64,000 nucleotides of DNA, taken from NCBI GenBank assembly GCA_024138025.1, contig JAMXBD010002808.1, positions 62,001 to 126,000 of the forward strand, written 5' to 3'. This DNA is from Combretum micranthum. Lineage: Eukaryota; Streptophyta; Magnoliopsida; Myrtales; Combretaceae. The position numbers were made by a program, and so were the translations under genes. The notes under the pieces are model-generated. The model saw only the letters and a list, made by a program, of their open reading frames with translations. It was not told the DNA's origin and did not search any database. Positions within the stretch are counted from its first letter, which is position 1, and each line of letters begins with the position of its first letter. Of the stretch, positions 1-11,201 are shown piece by piece.

Positions 1-351
1 AGGAATAAGAATGCTTGAAGTTATTGGCTAGATTTTATGATTGCCTTGTAATAGTTTATATAGGGAAGTCTGTGGATGAATGTAATTGAGGGTTAATGAT
101 TTATATTTTGAAGTACAGTGATTCGTATATGAAGCATAGTGATTTGTATATGAAGTATAGTAAATTGTATTTCCTTTACATTGTTACTCAAGTGTATCCA
201 TATAAAATGTATCTCTCCAATGTGTCTCCTCTATGTGCTAGACGCCTTGTATATAGTATGGAAGCCTTCGCATGACTGAGGCGGTCATTCCTAGGCTTTA
301 ATATTGTGTACGGCGGACTGCCACGTTTAGGATATCCTTCGGGGCGTGACA
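1..351 (+). repeat. 3' end of a gypsy-type LTR (left edge outside window)
   Basis: The plus strand ends in ggggcgtgaca at 341-351, the usual 3' terminus of plant gypsy LTRs. The preceding words cggactg and cacgttt are shared with the LTR V end near 17203-17230, which has cggactgtcacgtttgggg on the minus strand. Copia reverse transcriptase sequence resumes directly at 352, so this LTR was inserted in the copia element. No primer binding site follows, so it is a solo LTR or the downstream LTR of an element lying left of the window. The open frame across 188-454 spans this junction and is not a real gene. Confidence 0.7.
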
Positions 352-797
352 CCTCTTCCAATTCTCCATTAAAAAAAGCAACTTTTACATCCAACTGATG
401 TAATAGCCAATCTAAATTTGCTACAAGGGATAGTATCACTCTAATGAAATTCAACTTTACATATGGAGAAAATGTCTCTTCATAATCAATTCCATATGTG
501 TGTGTGAATCCTTATGCAACTAACCATGACTTATAGCACTCAACACTCCCATCAAATCTATACTTGATATTGAAAACCCATTTGCTTCTAACCATTTTCT
601 TAGCCAAAAGCAAGTAAACTAATTCCCAAGTATTGTTTTGGTATAAAGCCCTTATTTCTTTTAGGACTGCTTCCTTCCATCTTGGATATCCTAGAGCTTC
701 ATCAATATTCCTAAGAATAATCTCATTGTTTGCACGTACTAAGCAAGCTTTGTACTTTGGAGATAACTTTAAAAGAGTTACAGAATTTAAGAAGGGT
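352..797 (-). pseudogene. Copia-1 reverse transcriptase, N-terminal part
   Basis: Reverse transcription of the element RNA would be the role of the intact protein. The minus strand reads segments typical of the copia RT domain: RWKEAVLKEIRALYQNNTWE, then KKMVRSKWVFNIKYRFDGSV, then the hallmark LHQLDVKVAFFNGELEE, which carries the first catalytic Asp of the RT palm. It stops abruptly at 352, where the gypsy LTR is inserted, so the YVDD box is not in the window. At least one in-frame stop is present around 500. Its upstream part continues beyond the solo LTR at 2337. Confidence 0.85.
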
Positions 798-2336
798 TGT
801 TAATTCTCTGTAAATTAAGCTTTGATGATAACAAAATAATTAAAGAAGCTAATTACGTTACTCAGTGTGCAGGACTAAAATAGAATTGTGATCTTAACCA
901 ATTAACAAGAAATCCAAACGGTTTTATAGAATGTTGCTTAAAGAAATAAAAGCTATTTTAGAAAACCAAAGGATTTTACAAAACTTTGCTTGAACAAAGA
1001 AATGTGCTAAGTTAAAGAGTATGGAAGTTTTGAAGATCATCAACTGAGAAAAATCTTTAAGAAGTATTTGCAAAAGGCGTAAAACACAAAAGAACTAGGA
1101 AACCTTTCAAACAGTAGACCCAGAAGGTGTTATAGAACATTTTACAGAAGTTATCACAAATGGTTATCTACAGCTTTTTGACACTAGACAAGAACATGCA
1201 AAGTTGAGGTCCAGATCTTTTTTTCATTTATACTTATTCCATATTAGTTCAAAATAAGTATATTAAAGACTTAACTCCGAGAAAATAAGTATATTTTGGT
1301 AATGTACTTATTTGTTCCACTAAAGTAGGTTAATATCCAAAGGAGATTTTAGTTGTGTGAATGAAGAAATTTTTGCTACAGCTGTTCAAGTTCAAACAAT
1401 GTTAAGACGCGATGCTTATGGATTTTTCTATTAGATCTTATCTTATCAAATTTAAGATAGACTTGGACGAATTCTTAAGATATGAAAAGAACGGTTATTA
1501 AAGATAAGTTTCAAGCAAAAAGATAATGTTCACATTTTTTAAATCAATAAGAAGATTAGTTTCGAAGATCATATCTGAGATATTATGTGGAAGATCTTAC
1601 ACGAGTTTTGCTCAAGTTTTTGAATGGAAGATAAAGTTGTTTCTGAAATAAAACAAACTCTCAAGTTTTGAAATCAGCCCAAGATGAGCTACACGAGATA
1701 TCATCCGAAATGTTTAGAAGATCTTATCTAAGATCCTGCAATAGAAACTTTGAACATTGAAGATTTGAAAAATATATTGGAAGCTCTCTTTTCTGATTAG
1801 AGATATACACGAGTGAAAAAGAAATAGAAAGATAGAGTTCAACTAAAATATATGCATCTTCTACACCTGTTGCTTCTCACCCAAATTTGTGCAATTTTTT
1901 ACTTCTGCAACTTTCTTGTTTTCTTCTTAATTTACTTGTTCTAAAGAAGGAACTTGTTGTTGCCTTCTAGTCTATAAGATTAGACTCTATAGTGTCGATT
2001 ATTAGCTTGAAGAAAGCTGTGAGAATTGAGTAGAGGAATTGTACTATCTTGTAAATTGATTTGATTAGATATAGTGGAATAAACCCGTGTGGACTTGGGA
2101 TCCCCAGCTCGGAGCTGGAAGAATAGACTAACGCATAACGTAGAACCACTATATATCGCTGCCTGATTTTTTTTCCCTACTCTTTTAATTTCCTGCAAAT
2201 TTCATTTCATCTATTTATTTAACTTGTTCTCATATTTTTCAAATGAAGGGGATAATTTTTGTTTAAAGCTAAAAGTTTAAACTTTTGATAATAATCAATT
2301 CAACCCCCCTTCTTGATTATTAAAGTGGGTTCAACA
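798..2336 (+). mobile_element. Solo LTR (1.54 kb, copia-like) in Copia-1
   Basis: The block begins TGTTAATTCTCTG at 798 and ends gtgggttcaaca at 2336. A cccccct-rich run just before the end is common in long copia LTRs. Copia-1 coding sequence stops immediately before it (minus: FLNSVTLLKLSPKYK) and resumes immediately after it (RKQRRFCAKYP), so the edges are fixed by the broken reading frame. The flanks are gggt on the left and gggat on the right, compatible with a 5-bp target duplication that lost one base. There is no internal coding region, so this is a recombination-derived solo LTR. Confidence 0.75.
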
Positions 2337-2490
2337 GGGATATTTGGCACAAAACCGTCTCTGTTTTCTCAAAGCTATAGGTAAATCAAGATTGTCCTCT
2401 TGTGGCACATGTTGACTCTTGTCTTCCTCATTTGGTTGGACCAGAGGTTGCAGGTTTGATGATTGGTTATGCTTGGAAATTTTTTGTCTT
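2337..2490 (-). pseudogene. Copia-1 linker between integrase and RT
   Basis: The minus strand reads NLQPLVQPNEEDKSQHVPQ followed by DNLDLPIALRKQRRFCAKYP. LPIALRK..R...YP is the conserved segment just upstream of the copia RT domain. It joins in frame to the RT piece on the far side of the solo LTR. Upstream of 2490 the reading is lost at another insertion. Confidence 0.75.
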
Positions 2491-4050
2491 CATGTCGATA
2501 AAGGCATGTTATACTCAATTTTCATCATATGAATCATGTTAAACTATTATTGATTTCATATAAATCACATGGAAATAGTACTTAAGTGTGTTTATATTGA
2601 TATTTTAGGCCTTGAAGGACTTATACATACAAATTCAAGCAAATTAGAGGAGTTTGATGCAATTTTGGAGACAAAATCAATACAGGCTTGCCATTATGCA
2701 AAGTATATTGCCAGCTTACATTGAAAAACATTCAACAGCGGCCAAAATCAGAAGCAACATTACTAGCATTCATGATAGAACAACATCCTATAATTTTTCA
2801 ACTATACATATTCAAAATTGGATTCTATGGTATCGGCATACATGTTGGCATAGACCTACACCTCCCTTACACCGCTTTAATACAGGTGGTGTAAACATTC
2901 TAGGTATTTTTACAATGAATCCCAACTACTAGAGTTTCTATACGGCCGTTAGAGCCGGTGTACACTTATAGTAGCCTTCGAAAATAAAAACTGCAAACGA
3001 ATGCCAGTTAGATCTAAATATACACTATCGGTGTTGACTACCGCCCTATGTGTCATGTGTCCTTTTATATATATAGTTCTCTTGTTGTATTTTTAGAAAA
3101 AGGTGAACCCTAGGCATGAAATTTAATACATTCTTCCTTGCTTCTAGATACAGATTAAGGCTTAGATTAATAGTTAGCTTTTCTTTTTTGATTTGAATAA
3201 GGATTCTACACAGAGATTAAGTGAAAAACATCATTTGTGTATGGATTTCAGCATGGAATTCCTTATCAAGGTGATTTCATTCCTTTTGTTTTAATTCATA
3301 TATTGGATTTCGTTTAATGATTTCTCTTGTATGATCTAATTAGGGTTTTTAGTTGTTGATCTAGATTTTTGGATTGTGGTTTATTTGTTGTTGATTGAAT
3401 CCTTGTTTGTATTCGAATTGTTAATGTCAATTCACCGAGCATGTGTTTTGGATTGAATTTGCAATTCATGTTCGATTAGGATTGCAATTGGAAAATTCTT
3501 TTCTGATCAATCTGTGATTAGCTAATTGGGATTCAATATCATAGGATATGGGTTTTAATCCAATAAGGGTTTAGTAAAATTATACAAATTAGCTAATCAA
3601 TCACTTTCCTAGGAATAGGGAACATTGATTGGTTAATTTAGGATAATTGCTCACTTTGGAAAAAGGGGGTGTTTTTATGTGTGCTTAATTGATTGATAAT
3701 GCTAACTGATTAGCAATTTGGATTTGCAAGCATTTCTTAGTCAATGGTAGACATTCAATTTATTTCCAAATCTGATTGGCTCCATACCTAGTTCTATTTG
3801 AGTTATGGAAAATCCTATAATTTTTATAGTTTAGTTATATATAAGAAAATCCAAAAAGAGAAACAACTTTAATTTGCTTAGTTATGATTTGGACTAATAC
3901 AGTTGATAGTAGTCTTCACTCCCTGTGGACACGACTCAGTATTCACCGAAATATTATTACTACATATACACCAGTACACTGGCCGATAAATATCTGCGCA
4001 TTTAAAGAAATTTAAAAAAAGACTAAACAAAGTTATTAAAAAATGACATA
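2491..4050. repeat. Unassigned insertion in Copia-1, possibly a Tat/Athila-like LTR
   Basis: About 1.55 kb separates two pieces of the same copia frame (DELKVY on one side, SKHNQSSNLQ on the other). Near 3921-3990 it holds ctccctgtggacacgactc and gtacactggccgataaa, words I associate with the end region and leader of plant Tat/Athila gypsy elements. It also has several ggtgta-type words between 2845 and 3040. There are no clear terminal inverted repeats or target duplication, and the small open frames at 2654-2932 have no recognisable domain. The class is an inference. Confidence 0.35.
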
Positions 4051-4055
4051 TAGAA

Positions 4056-5600
4056 AAAGCGTGATCACCTATATAAACTTTGAGTTCATCCCTTTCTTGA
4101 ATAGATTCTGGTTTGGAGGGTTCTAGAATTTGATCATTCTCTAAAGGATAAATATGATCATGGCTGGGTTGCGGCTGATCGATAATGCCAGGTGATGCAT
4201 TTGGTAGAAGAGAAATATTTGGCAATGACAACTTAGGTTTAGAAACAGAAACCTCAAAGTTGAAGTAACCACGATCTAGAAAAAGAGGTAAATCATGTTG
4301 TCTTTGTTGTATTTTTAAGTCTCTCTGATTTGTTGAATTGAAGTATGGTTGATTTTCTAAGAAAAAAGTTATTTGTAGTAACATAGACACGTTTTGTGGG
4401 TAGATGGTAACATTTATACCCCTTCTAGATGTGTCTAGAAGAACACCTAGAGGAGGTCTCAAATTAAGGACCTTAGAAGGAACACGATTAATAAGATAAG
4501 CAACAATTAACACAACATCACCCCAAAAAGTGTTTGGAACAAAGTTAGTGAACATCATGGCTCTTATGGTTTCTAGAAGATTTCTATTCTTCCATTATGC
4601 AATAACATTTTTCTAAGGTGTATATGAACATGAGCTTTGGTGTACAATACCATTCTCATTAAGATAGTGCTCAAATTCATTAGAGAAATACTCCTTAGCA
4701 TTATTGGTATGGGGTATTTGAACATTTTCTTTGAAAACATTCATCACAAATTTATGAAATTGGAAAACATTTAATTTTTCTTTCAAGAGAAACACCTAAC
4801 AAACCTATGAATGGTCATCAATAAACGTAACAAACCATTTATAACCATTATAAGTAGAAATTCGGGAAGGTCCCCAAATATCACTATGAATCAACTAGAA
4901 AGGTTTTCATGGTTTGTATGGTTTAACATGATATGAAGATTTTAACAATTTTGCCATGATACAACATTCACAACTAAGCTTATCCACCCTTTTATTCTCA
5001 AATAAGTTTGGTTACAAACGGTTTAAGTATGGAACACTAGAATGACCCAAATGTTTATGCCAAAACATTACTTCAGGGTCCTTTAAGATTGAAACAAAGG
5101 AATTGGACTTAGAATTACAACCAGACCTAAGTTGTATTCTAGCTAAGTAGTAAAGACCATCATGCTCTTTAGCATTACCAATCATCTTCCCTAAACACTG
5201 GTCCTACAAAACACAATTGCTTGAGGTGAATAACATTTGGCATTTCATATCTTTAGCTAAATTACTTACTAATAGCAAGTTTTGTTTTAATTTAGGAACA
5301 AATAATGTATCTTCTAATTTCAAAACACCCTAGTGCACTATCCCTTTTCCTCTTGCAACCATAAAATCTCCATTAGCTATAGATATATTACTCAGATTAT
5401 CACACATTCTTAAATTATCAAAGTATTGTTTGGAGTTATAAATATGCTTGCAAGCTCCTATGTCTATGATCCAAGTATAACGTTTCAAATAATTAAAGAG
5501 ATATAGACAAGTACCTTATTTGGCTATAGTTACTGAGAAGGACTCGGTTATCTTATTGTCATCACAATTAATTTGAGTCTGACCCAATATCTATTGAAGG
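4056..5600 (-). pseudogene. Copia-1 protease and integrase
   Basis: The minus strand reads WIIDIGACKHI near 5460-5500, where the protease normally has D-S-G; here the Ser is Ile. Integrase follows: the WHKHLGH zinc-finger start with CECC further on (about 4930-5070), SDIWGP and FVTFIDDHS (about 4810-4890), then NAKEYFSNEFEHYLNENGI with the second acidic region and VPNTFWGDVVLIVAYLINR (about 4490-4540), typical of the copia integrase end. Several in-frame stops occur (for example after YTP at 4613). The frame runs out at DELKVY near 4080 at the edge of the next insertion. Confidence 0.85.
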
Positions 5601-6704
5601 AGAGTTATTTGATTTGACATCAAATTCAATCCCATATTTGGACTTCTTAAAGGAACAACTCCTGCTGCTGAAGTTCTTAAAGGAGCAGCCTCTACCATTT
5701 GGGCATCTTGATCACCTTGGTGCCCTCTTCTACCATGGCTTAGTTTTTGCATTTTCTAGCTTGTCATGAAGCTTCCAGCAAGTGTCTCTTGTATGGTTGG
5801 GCTTGCGACAATAATCACACCATTGTCTTTCTCGTGAAAGTGTGCTTCGATGAGAATCTCCAACCTATAACGAATAAGAAGAATTCATAGCCAACGCTAA
5901 AGCACTATTGTTGGGATCATCTTGTTTTGACACTAACATCACTCGTCTACGATTTCCCTCATGATGACTTCTGCAAAAGCCTCTTTAATTGTTGGCAATG
6001 GCTACTTCCTAAGTAAACGACCTCTCAATTTGTCCAAGTCAAAATTCAACCCATGTAGAAAATCAAAGACCCTATCTTTTTCTTGCATCTTTCTATATTT
6101 TGCTCCATCTTTCATGCATCTCCAATCTATCTCATAAAAGAGATCCATTTCCTGTCACAATTCCATTAGTAAATTAAATATTCTATCACACTCATATTAC
6201 CTTGAATAGTTGTTCTAAGGCGAGATTTTATCTCAAAACACTAAGATGTGTTCTCTGAATTTGAATAAATCTATTGCACATTCTCCCATATCTCTCTTGC
6301 TATTTCATAAAATTAGTATGTTCTTCCAATTCATGGCTCCATAGAATTTATAAGTCATGCCATCAAAAGAGAATTCTCTACCTTCTAGGTTGTGTATTCA
6401 TCTGAACTACGATCAAGAGCATTAGCAGTATCAATTAAATATTCTAGTTTTCCTCTACTACAAATCATTAATTTTACTGACTAAAACCACTTTCTAAAAT
6501 TTACCCCATTCAATTTATGTTGGGTAATTTGGAGAGAATGTTGATCAAGAATTGATGGTGCTGTAGATTTGGTATTTTATGTTATACCTTCACTAGAATA
6601 TGCACTAAACCTAAGTTTGGTTCTTAGTGTGATGGATTGATTTTTTGGAGTGGAATCATCCATAATGATTCTACCCTAGTCGGAAAAGCAGAGAAACCAA
6701 CTAA
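5601..6704 (-). pseudogene. Copia-1 gag with CCHC zinc knuckle
   Basis: The Gag nucleocapsid motif is visible on the minus strand near 5740-5820: CDYCRKPNHTRDTCWKLHDK, a perfect C-x2-C-x4-H-x4-C knuckle. Upstream, VFDFLHGLNFDLDKLRGRLL and LPTIKEAFAEV (about 5960-6060) match the capsid region of copia Gag, followed in degraded form by the usual RREESRR-type segment. Stops and frameshifts are scattered through 5830-6650. The region starts next to the primer binding site, as expected for gag. Confidence 0.8.
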
Positions 6705-6716
6705 GCTCTGACACCA
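6705..6716 (-). other. Primer binding site of Copia-1 (tRNA-iMet type)
   Basis: The minus strand reads TGGTGTCAGAGC, one base away from the canonical plant iMet PBS TGGTATCAGAGC. It immediately follows the CA end of the LTR, which fixes the 5' LTR boundary at 6717. Confidence 0.85.
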
Positions 6717-7036
6717 TGAAAAAAAAAAAAGATAATAATCTCTCATATCTTTATTTATCTGATGGTGGGAAAAATATATACAAGTATACAGTCTAATCAA
6801 GAAAGGAAAGTAAGCCTGATCAAAATACAAGGAAGAAAAAAATCACCTATTAAAAGACTAACAAAATCTTCTATAAAAAGACTAGCAGAATCTTCCATAA
6901 AAAACTTGACACTATAAAGGGAAAAATAAATAAATGTATATATAATAAAAAAATAAAACATTGACCAAGTAATAAAACATCTAAAAATCCTATCCTTCGA
7001 AACAAGCCTTAGGAAATCTAGGAGTCTTAAGAAACA
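6717..7036 (-). repeat. 5' LTR of Copia-1
   Basis: On the minus strand the LTR ends in a poly-T run plus CA beside the PBS and most likely begins TGTTTCTTAAGAC at 7036. LTR Z-type sequence (tcaaggggtt...aactcggatac) resumes at once beyond 7037. Length is about 320 bp. The start is set by the point where homology to LTR X begins, so it is good to within a few bases. Confidence 0.7.
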
Positions 7037-7885
7037 ACTTCTCAAGGGGTTTATATAAGTAACTCGGATACTTATATTTCTGAAATCTAACCTAGAAAGA
7101 GAAAATAACCTCATTTAGGGTTCACAGCCATTACAAAGCTTTACTTATCTCAGTCCATAACATCATTTAGTTCAATTGGTCCCATATGTGAACTAAGTCA
7201 TGTTACTTCACCTCAAGCCTAAGCAAATGTTTTGTCAATACTATTTTCCCCATCAACTACCCGCTGAGCCACTTTTGAATCGTTATTGCATCATGACATA
7301 CCATTGCATCATGGTATTTATTATTGCATCATGACAGGAGTGGCCTAAGCACCTAAACCACCATACCCGACTTTAGATAGGATTGTCACTCCCTGAACTA
7401 GATTAAATGACACAGGCACAAGAAACACTCGTTAATGAGGCCATTTTTAAGTTTTAGTCCATTAGGAATGCCTATATAAACAAACAACAAGCACATCACC
7501 GCGTACCTTTTATATTTAAAATCTAAACAGGAACAGAGGGCATTTCAGAATCCATCTCAGAAGATAAACCAGCTATCTACATATCTATTTACGAATTAAA
7601 CTCATACAAGCAATTTAAATAATTATCTATTTACATCAAACTTTTATTAAAATCCTATTTAATCAAACACTAAATAGGAAACCCGCCATGGCTGTGGAGA
7701 TCACCCCACTAAGATATGAACAGTTCTCCATTATCAGTCAAATTATTTCTTTTCCCTTTGTTTATAGTCATTTATTGTAAAAACAACATCAAAGCATTCA
7801 TACTAAAAAATACTCATATTTCCTAACTAACAAACATTTGAAACAATAAATTCCCCATGTTATATATGGTTTATCCTAACATATT
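7037..7885 (-). repeat. LTR Z, 3'-side part
   Basis: It aligns block by block with LTR X at 33590-34440 in the same orientation: the aactcggatac...tatatt block, agtccataacatca, ccgctgagccac, gtggcctaagcacctaa, the donor-like site reading AAAAG|GTACGCGG on the minus strand near 7500, and atggctgtggagatcacccc. The match stops at 7885, where LTR Y is inserted, and resumes at 11202. The Z 3' end is lost at the Copia-1 boundary. Confidence 0.75.
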
Positions 7886-8749
7886 TGAAATACCTCAAAC
7901 CTTCACCTAGATTAGAAATTGAGTTTAGATGGATTAAAATGAATCGAATGAAGTATAGGAAATAATTAGATAAGTTGATATAATTAAATTAGTAATTAAT
8001 TAAGTTGAAATTGAGATTTTAGATTCCTAAATCTCCTAAACATGTTTTCAAAATGTTTAGAGGATTCTTGAACTCTTGATTCTTAGCTTAAACACTAATT
8101 CCTAATTTTTTACAAAATTTGAGTTCATTTGTTTGTATAAAAACATCAGTTCTTAAACCCGAACTCAAATTAAATATTGTTTTATCTAAAATAAATTTCT
8201 AAATTAAGTTCTCATCTGGAGTTCTTAATTTCTAACCTATCGGACCTAAAATTATCTTCTAAATACTTTTGGAACTATAGATATTGATCTGATAGTTCTA
8301 AATCTAGTACCCTTATTCCGTAATGTTTTCATTATATCTTTATCTCTTTACTTTTCTATTTTTTCCCTGCTTTGGTTTTTCTTTCCCATTATTGTCTTCT
8401 CTTTCTCTCTTTTCTTTCTTTATTCTTTCTCTTCCTTTCTCTCTTTCATTTGTTCTTGCCTAAAAGCTAAGTATATTTGTTTGATATTGTTTTGATTCTT
8501 GTTTTTGTTTATATATGATGAAGTGATGTTAGATTTAAGTAGAAATTGTAATGAAGTTGATGAATATGTTGGTTTAATGTTGATATGGGGTGGGTGTGTG
8601 AAGAAGACGATGAATAGTAGTTGTGCAGTTTGATGGAGGAATTGATGATGTTTGATGTTGTTGAATGAATATAGAAGTGTTAAAAACATGAAAACTAGTT
8701 TGTGTGATGTTTTGATGGAAGTAAAATGTGTGAAAAGTGTTACAGTTGT

Positions 8750-8925
8750 AAAAAATTGGTGTTCAAAACAAGGGTGTCCAAAAACTGTCAAACGGCCTTG
8801 GAAATGGCCCCGTTGGAAGGGGTGTTGCACTCTCAGATCAAAAATTTCATTTTTCCTGAGTTGAAACGGCTTCCCAAACGGCCTCATTGCCAAGAGTGTT
8901 GCGGTTTCTGATTTCCTCCCTATTG
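8750..8925 (+). repeat. Reiterated GC-rich block in LTR Y
   Basis: Within AT-rich LTR sequence this block repeats variants of aaacggcc and ggccccgttgg in both orientations (aaacggccttgg, aaatggccccgttgg, gaaacggcttcccaaacggcc). The same place in LTR X (35125-35295) holds the same vocabulary. The open frames on both strands here come from this composition and are not genes. Confidence 0.7.
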
Positions 8926-9959
8926 TGACACTGTTTTGTAAATTAGCCATAACTTTTTCATATGAACTCCGATTGAGGTGATTCAAGTTGCGTTGGAAAG
9001 CTTAAAAAGACATATAAAACTCTCATGTTTTGAGTTTTTACAAAATCCAAAAGTAATAATAATTAATTTTTAGTTCCTTTCAGTTATTGTGTTTTTCAAA
9101 CTAAGTAAAAAACTTATGTTTTGCTTGTTAAATGTGTTTTACTTAGGAAATGGATCTTTTTGAGCTAAAATGAGATAGATAAGTGATATTTGATGTGTTA
9201 TGTGAGTTAATTCATGTAATTAAGCATGAATTAAGTAGATTTATAGATTTAACAAATAATTAGATTAAATCTAGAAGTTAGTTATAAAATTAACTTAGTT
9301 AACAAACCTAGGTCCAACTTGACTAAATGAACTTGAATGAAATTAAATGGATTAGATTTTTTAACTTTGATGAATTTAGCTAGCTCTAAGCTAACTTAGG
9401 ATTAAGTAACTTGAATATTAGATATATAATGAATTAGTAATTAATCTAAGTCCAACTTAGCTTAATGAACTTCACTAAGCTAAAATGAGTTAGATTGTCT
9501 AAGTTTAATCAACTTGACTTAGTAAATGACTTAAATGAATAAATCTAATCAATTTGGATAGGATTTAGTTAAAAGGAGTTAATGGTTAATAATTGGTTTA
9601 AGTTAATGAGATACGATAACCTTAGATTAACTTGGTGAATATATTGTTTCAAATGTGTGTTTACTTGGAAAAATGAATGTTTTTGGTTTATGAATTCTTT
9701 GTTGATGTTTTTGTAATAAAACAATATAAACAAAGAGAAAAGAAAATACTTAAACAAATAAAGGAGAACTGTCTGTATTTTGGCGAGGCGATCTTCGCAG
9801 TCATAGCGGGGTTCCAAGTTAGTGTTTGATCAAATAAGGTTATAATAAAAGAAGTTTGAGATGAATGGATAAATAGCTTAAGTTCTTATATGAGTTTGAT
9901 GAAGTGGATGATTAGTTTAGTTTAGTTTCTTATACGAGTTATTTCCTTAATAGAAGTGG

Positions 9960-10764
9960 ATATCTGATTTATCTTCTACATTATCTTCTGAAATTCCTTC
10001 TGAGGCTACGTTTGGATTTTATATTCAAGGTACACAGTAACTTGCATGGTGATTGTTAGGATAGACATCTTAAATAGACCAAGAACTTAAACTCAGCCTA
10101 ATAACTGTTTGAATTGGTTGTCTATTCCACCATTTAAATCCGTTTCTGACCTAAGATGGCAGTTCGGTATCCGGTCCGAAGAGCGGCACCTTGCTCAGAT
10201 TAGGGGCAAGATAGTTTTAAGCGCTTAGGCCACCCTTGTCATTAGTTCAATGTTTATGGGAACGATGAACTATATTCATGTTATGGACTAAGTTTAAGTG
10301 GAGTCGGGTAACAGCTGAGAACCCTAGATGACATTATTATTTCTCATTTTCGGATATATCATCTAGGAGATATAAGTATCCGAGCTGCTTATATCAACCT
10401 TCTGAGTGTCGTGATTGTTACTCAGGTTCCCACGCTATCCCTATTGTCTGGAGTTTGAATATTCTCATGCTATTTGTTACTTTAAGAAAAGATAATGATC
10501 CATTATTAATGCATTGCATTTAGTTAAGCTCGCGTGCCACTTCGTGTGTGATTATGTTATTGTGTACTGAGCTTCGGCTTATTATTGTTATTATTGTTCT
10601 TTTTACATGTGTTATTATTGATGAAGATGGTGATGATGAAATGTTGAGGATGCTATTGATGCTGTTGAGTTGTTATGGTTTATGTTGATGTTGTACTTGT
10701 AGTTGTAGTTGTAGTTGATGATAATGCTTGTTTCAGGTTTTGGGGCGATCTAAAAGACCTGTGA
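9960..10764 (+). pseudogene. Putative middle and last exons of an LTR-encoded micropeptide (LTR Y)
   Basis: The middle exon reads TLSSEIPSEATFGFYIQ and ends CAA G|gtacac at 10029. The last exon starts after the tgtttcag acceptor at 10737 and reads G-F-G, then, after an apparent frame slip, DLKDL followed by TGA (10762-10764). The homologous exons of LTR X read SETLFGFHIQ, then G-F-G and DSEDMGE plus stop, so frame, splice phase and acid-rich end agree between the copies. Expression is not shown; the slip argues that this copy is dead. Confidence 0.4.
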
Positions 10765-11201
10765 GAATGAGTGAAGTGGGCTAGGGCCGTTAAATGTCTA
10801 TATTTTCTTTTATTTTGATTTATTTAGTTAGAACTGGATTTATTTACAAATTTGTAATTCTTTTAATGGGGCTTGTTAATGCCCATATGTTTTGTAAATG
10901 ATAATTTACCCTTAATAGTAGATTGTAAAATGTTTTTCTAAAGTTTTGTTTCTTAGAAAATTGGTCTGGTCTATAGGGAGTAGAGTTTTATAAATAATTT
11001 TAATAAATTGTTTTCCGTTGCTAAATCCAGTGGTTGCCAGAATCTAATTGAATGATTTCATAACCTAAAAATGAGTAGCAATATCTAACATAAACAAAAT
11101 CTTTTAAAGAAAGCCTTACCGTGTAATATTTTAGAGTATTATACGTAACGGTAGCACCTTAAGTTATTTAATTAATAGAATTAAATTTTTGGGGCATTAC
11201 A

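Larger units (their letters stand above)
352..7036 (-). mobile_element. Copia-1: degenerate Ty1/copia element, interrupted twice
   Basis: On the minus strand the parts occur in copia order: LTR (7036-6717), iMet-type PBS, gag with zinc knuckle, protease, integrase (to about 4056), then the integrase-RT linker (2490-2337) and reverse transcriptase (797-352). Two insertions (about 2490-4050 and 798-2336) and a gypsy LTR at 1-351 break it. Many stops and frameshifts make it dead. Its 5' LTR abuts LTR Z sequence at 7037, so it lies inside Z. Its RNase H and 3' LTR are missing or lie left of the window. Confidence 0.85.
7886..11201 (+). mobile_element. Solo LTR Y (3.3 kb) with perfect target duplication
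   Basis: It begins TGAAATACCTCAAACCTTC at 7886 and ends ttttggggcattaca at 11201. The 5 bases on each side are identical (atatt at 7881-7885 and 11202-11206). It is the same lineage as LTR X (32809-36314) but lies on the opposite strand. In order it holds a CT-rich 5' leader (8350-8460), a reiterated GC-rich block (8750-8925), a middle exon ending attcaag|gtacac at 10029, a GAT-rich stretch (10615-10700), a last-exon acceptor tgtttcag at 10736, and the terminator-like end. No PBS or coding region follows, so it is a solo LTR. Confidence 0.88.

Noticed and set aside
3023..3045. cactatcggtg, a possible CACTA transposon terminus
   Set aside because: No opposing terminus with tagtg and no 3-bp duplication could be found at the edges of the insert.
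8420..8986. 188-codon minus-strand open frame
   Set aside because: It runs antisense through the leader and GC block of LTR Y; composition follows the repeats and no domain is present.
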